DNA from: Treponema sp.
GTDB taxonomy: Bacteria; Spirochaetota; Spirochaetia; Treponematales; Treponemataceae
Reading direction: 5' to 3'
Assembly: GCA_017390125.1 (NCBI GenBank)
Contig: JAFPCT010000192.1
Coordinates: 1-6,687 of the forward strand
Length of the DNA: 6,687 bases
This document shows, one piece after another, positions 6,667 to 6,687 of the stretch (positions are counted from its first letter, which is position 1; the number at the start of each line of letters is the position of its first letter). A program made the translations under genes and the position numbers. The notes below the pieces were generated by a model, which was given only the letters and a program-made list of their open reading frames with translations, made no database searches and was not told the origin of the DNA.

Positions 6667-6687
6667 ATGAAACTGGAAAACATAAAC
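6667..6687 (+). CDS. Probable start of the next operon gene, cut by window edge
   Basis: An ATG six bases after the yggT TGA opens a frame that stays open for the seven codons visible (MKLENIN). No Shine-Dalgarno is seen (TTCTGATAAAAA precedes it), so translation may depend on ribosomes ending on yggT. The support is spacing and strand only. The residues would suit the amino end of several proteins, RecG among them, but they are too few to identify a family. Confidence 0.35.

Noticed and set aside
1..6687. A novel defence, mobile or CRISPR-like system
   Set aside because: No repeats, integrase or transposase, nuclease-helicase cassette, reverse transcriptase, toxin-antitoxin pair or structured RNA was seen. 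The genes belong to known families in a compact layout.

Overview
The window looks like a housekeeping stretch of a spirochaete chromosome, most probably a host-associated Treponema. The support is indirect: a multi-pass chemoreceptor without the enterobacterial C-terminal pentapeptide, a DnaE1-type replicative polymerase with an intact PHP domain, moderate G+C, strong AAGGAG/AGGAGG ribosome binding sites on some genes, and the feel of the protein sequences. No rRNA, tRNA or species marker is present, so genus is an inference. All supported genes lie on the + strand. I saw no mobile element, CRISPR array, tRNA or rRNA, and no gene-free stretch longer than about 60 bases.

Layout. (1) 2-1762 is the 3' part of a methyl-accepting chemotaxis protein whose frame is open to the left window edge. 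The first internal GTG (89) is not its true start. (2) A 60-base gap holds a good sigma-70-type promoter, TTGAAT-N17-TATAAT. It is placed so close to the next ATG that the transcript should be leaderless or nearly so. (3) 1823-2320 encodes a 165-residue membrane protein of the COG2426 'small multidrug export' family. (4) 2372-6040 encodes the replicative DNA polymerase III alpha subunit DnaE (1222 residues), with a classical Shine-Dalgarno. (5) 6058-6660 encodes a two-repeat YggT-family membrane protein, 17 bases after dnaE and with a perfect AGGAGG. (6) Six bases after yggT a new ATG opens a frame that runs off the right edge, probably the next operon gene.

Genes 3 to 6 are tightly spaced with no convincing terminator between them, so they are likely one transcription unit driven at least partly from the promoter at 1785-1813. 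The chemoreceptor is probably a separate unit. The gene products do not form an obvious joint pathway: one chemosensor, one uncharacterised transporter-like protein, one replication enzyme and one envelope protein.

I did not find a new defence or mobile system here. The observations most worth a second look are the predicted leaderless start of the COG2426 gene, the apparently metal-competent PHP domain of DnaE, a short patch near the 3' end of dnaE with abruptly different codon choice, and the odd-numbered membrane topology of the chemoreceptor.
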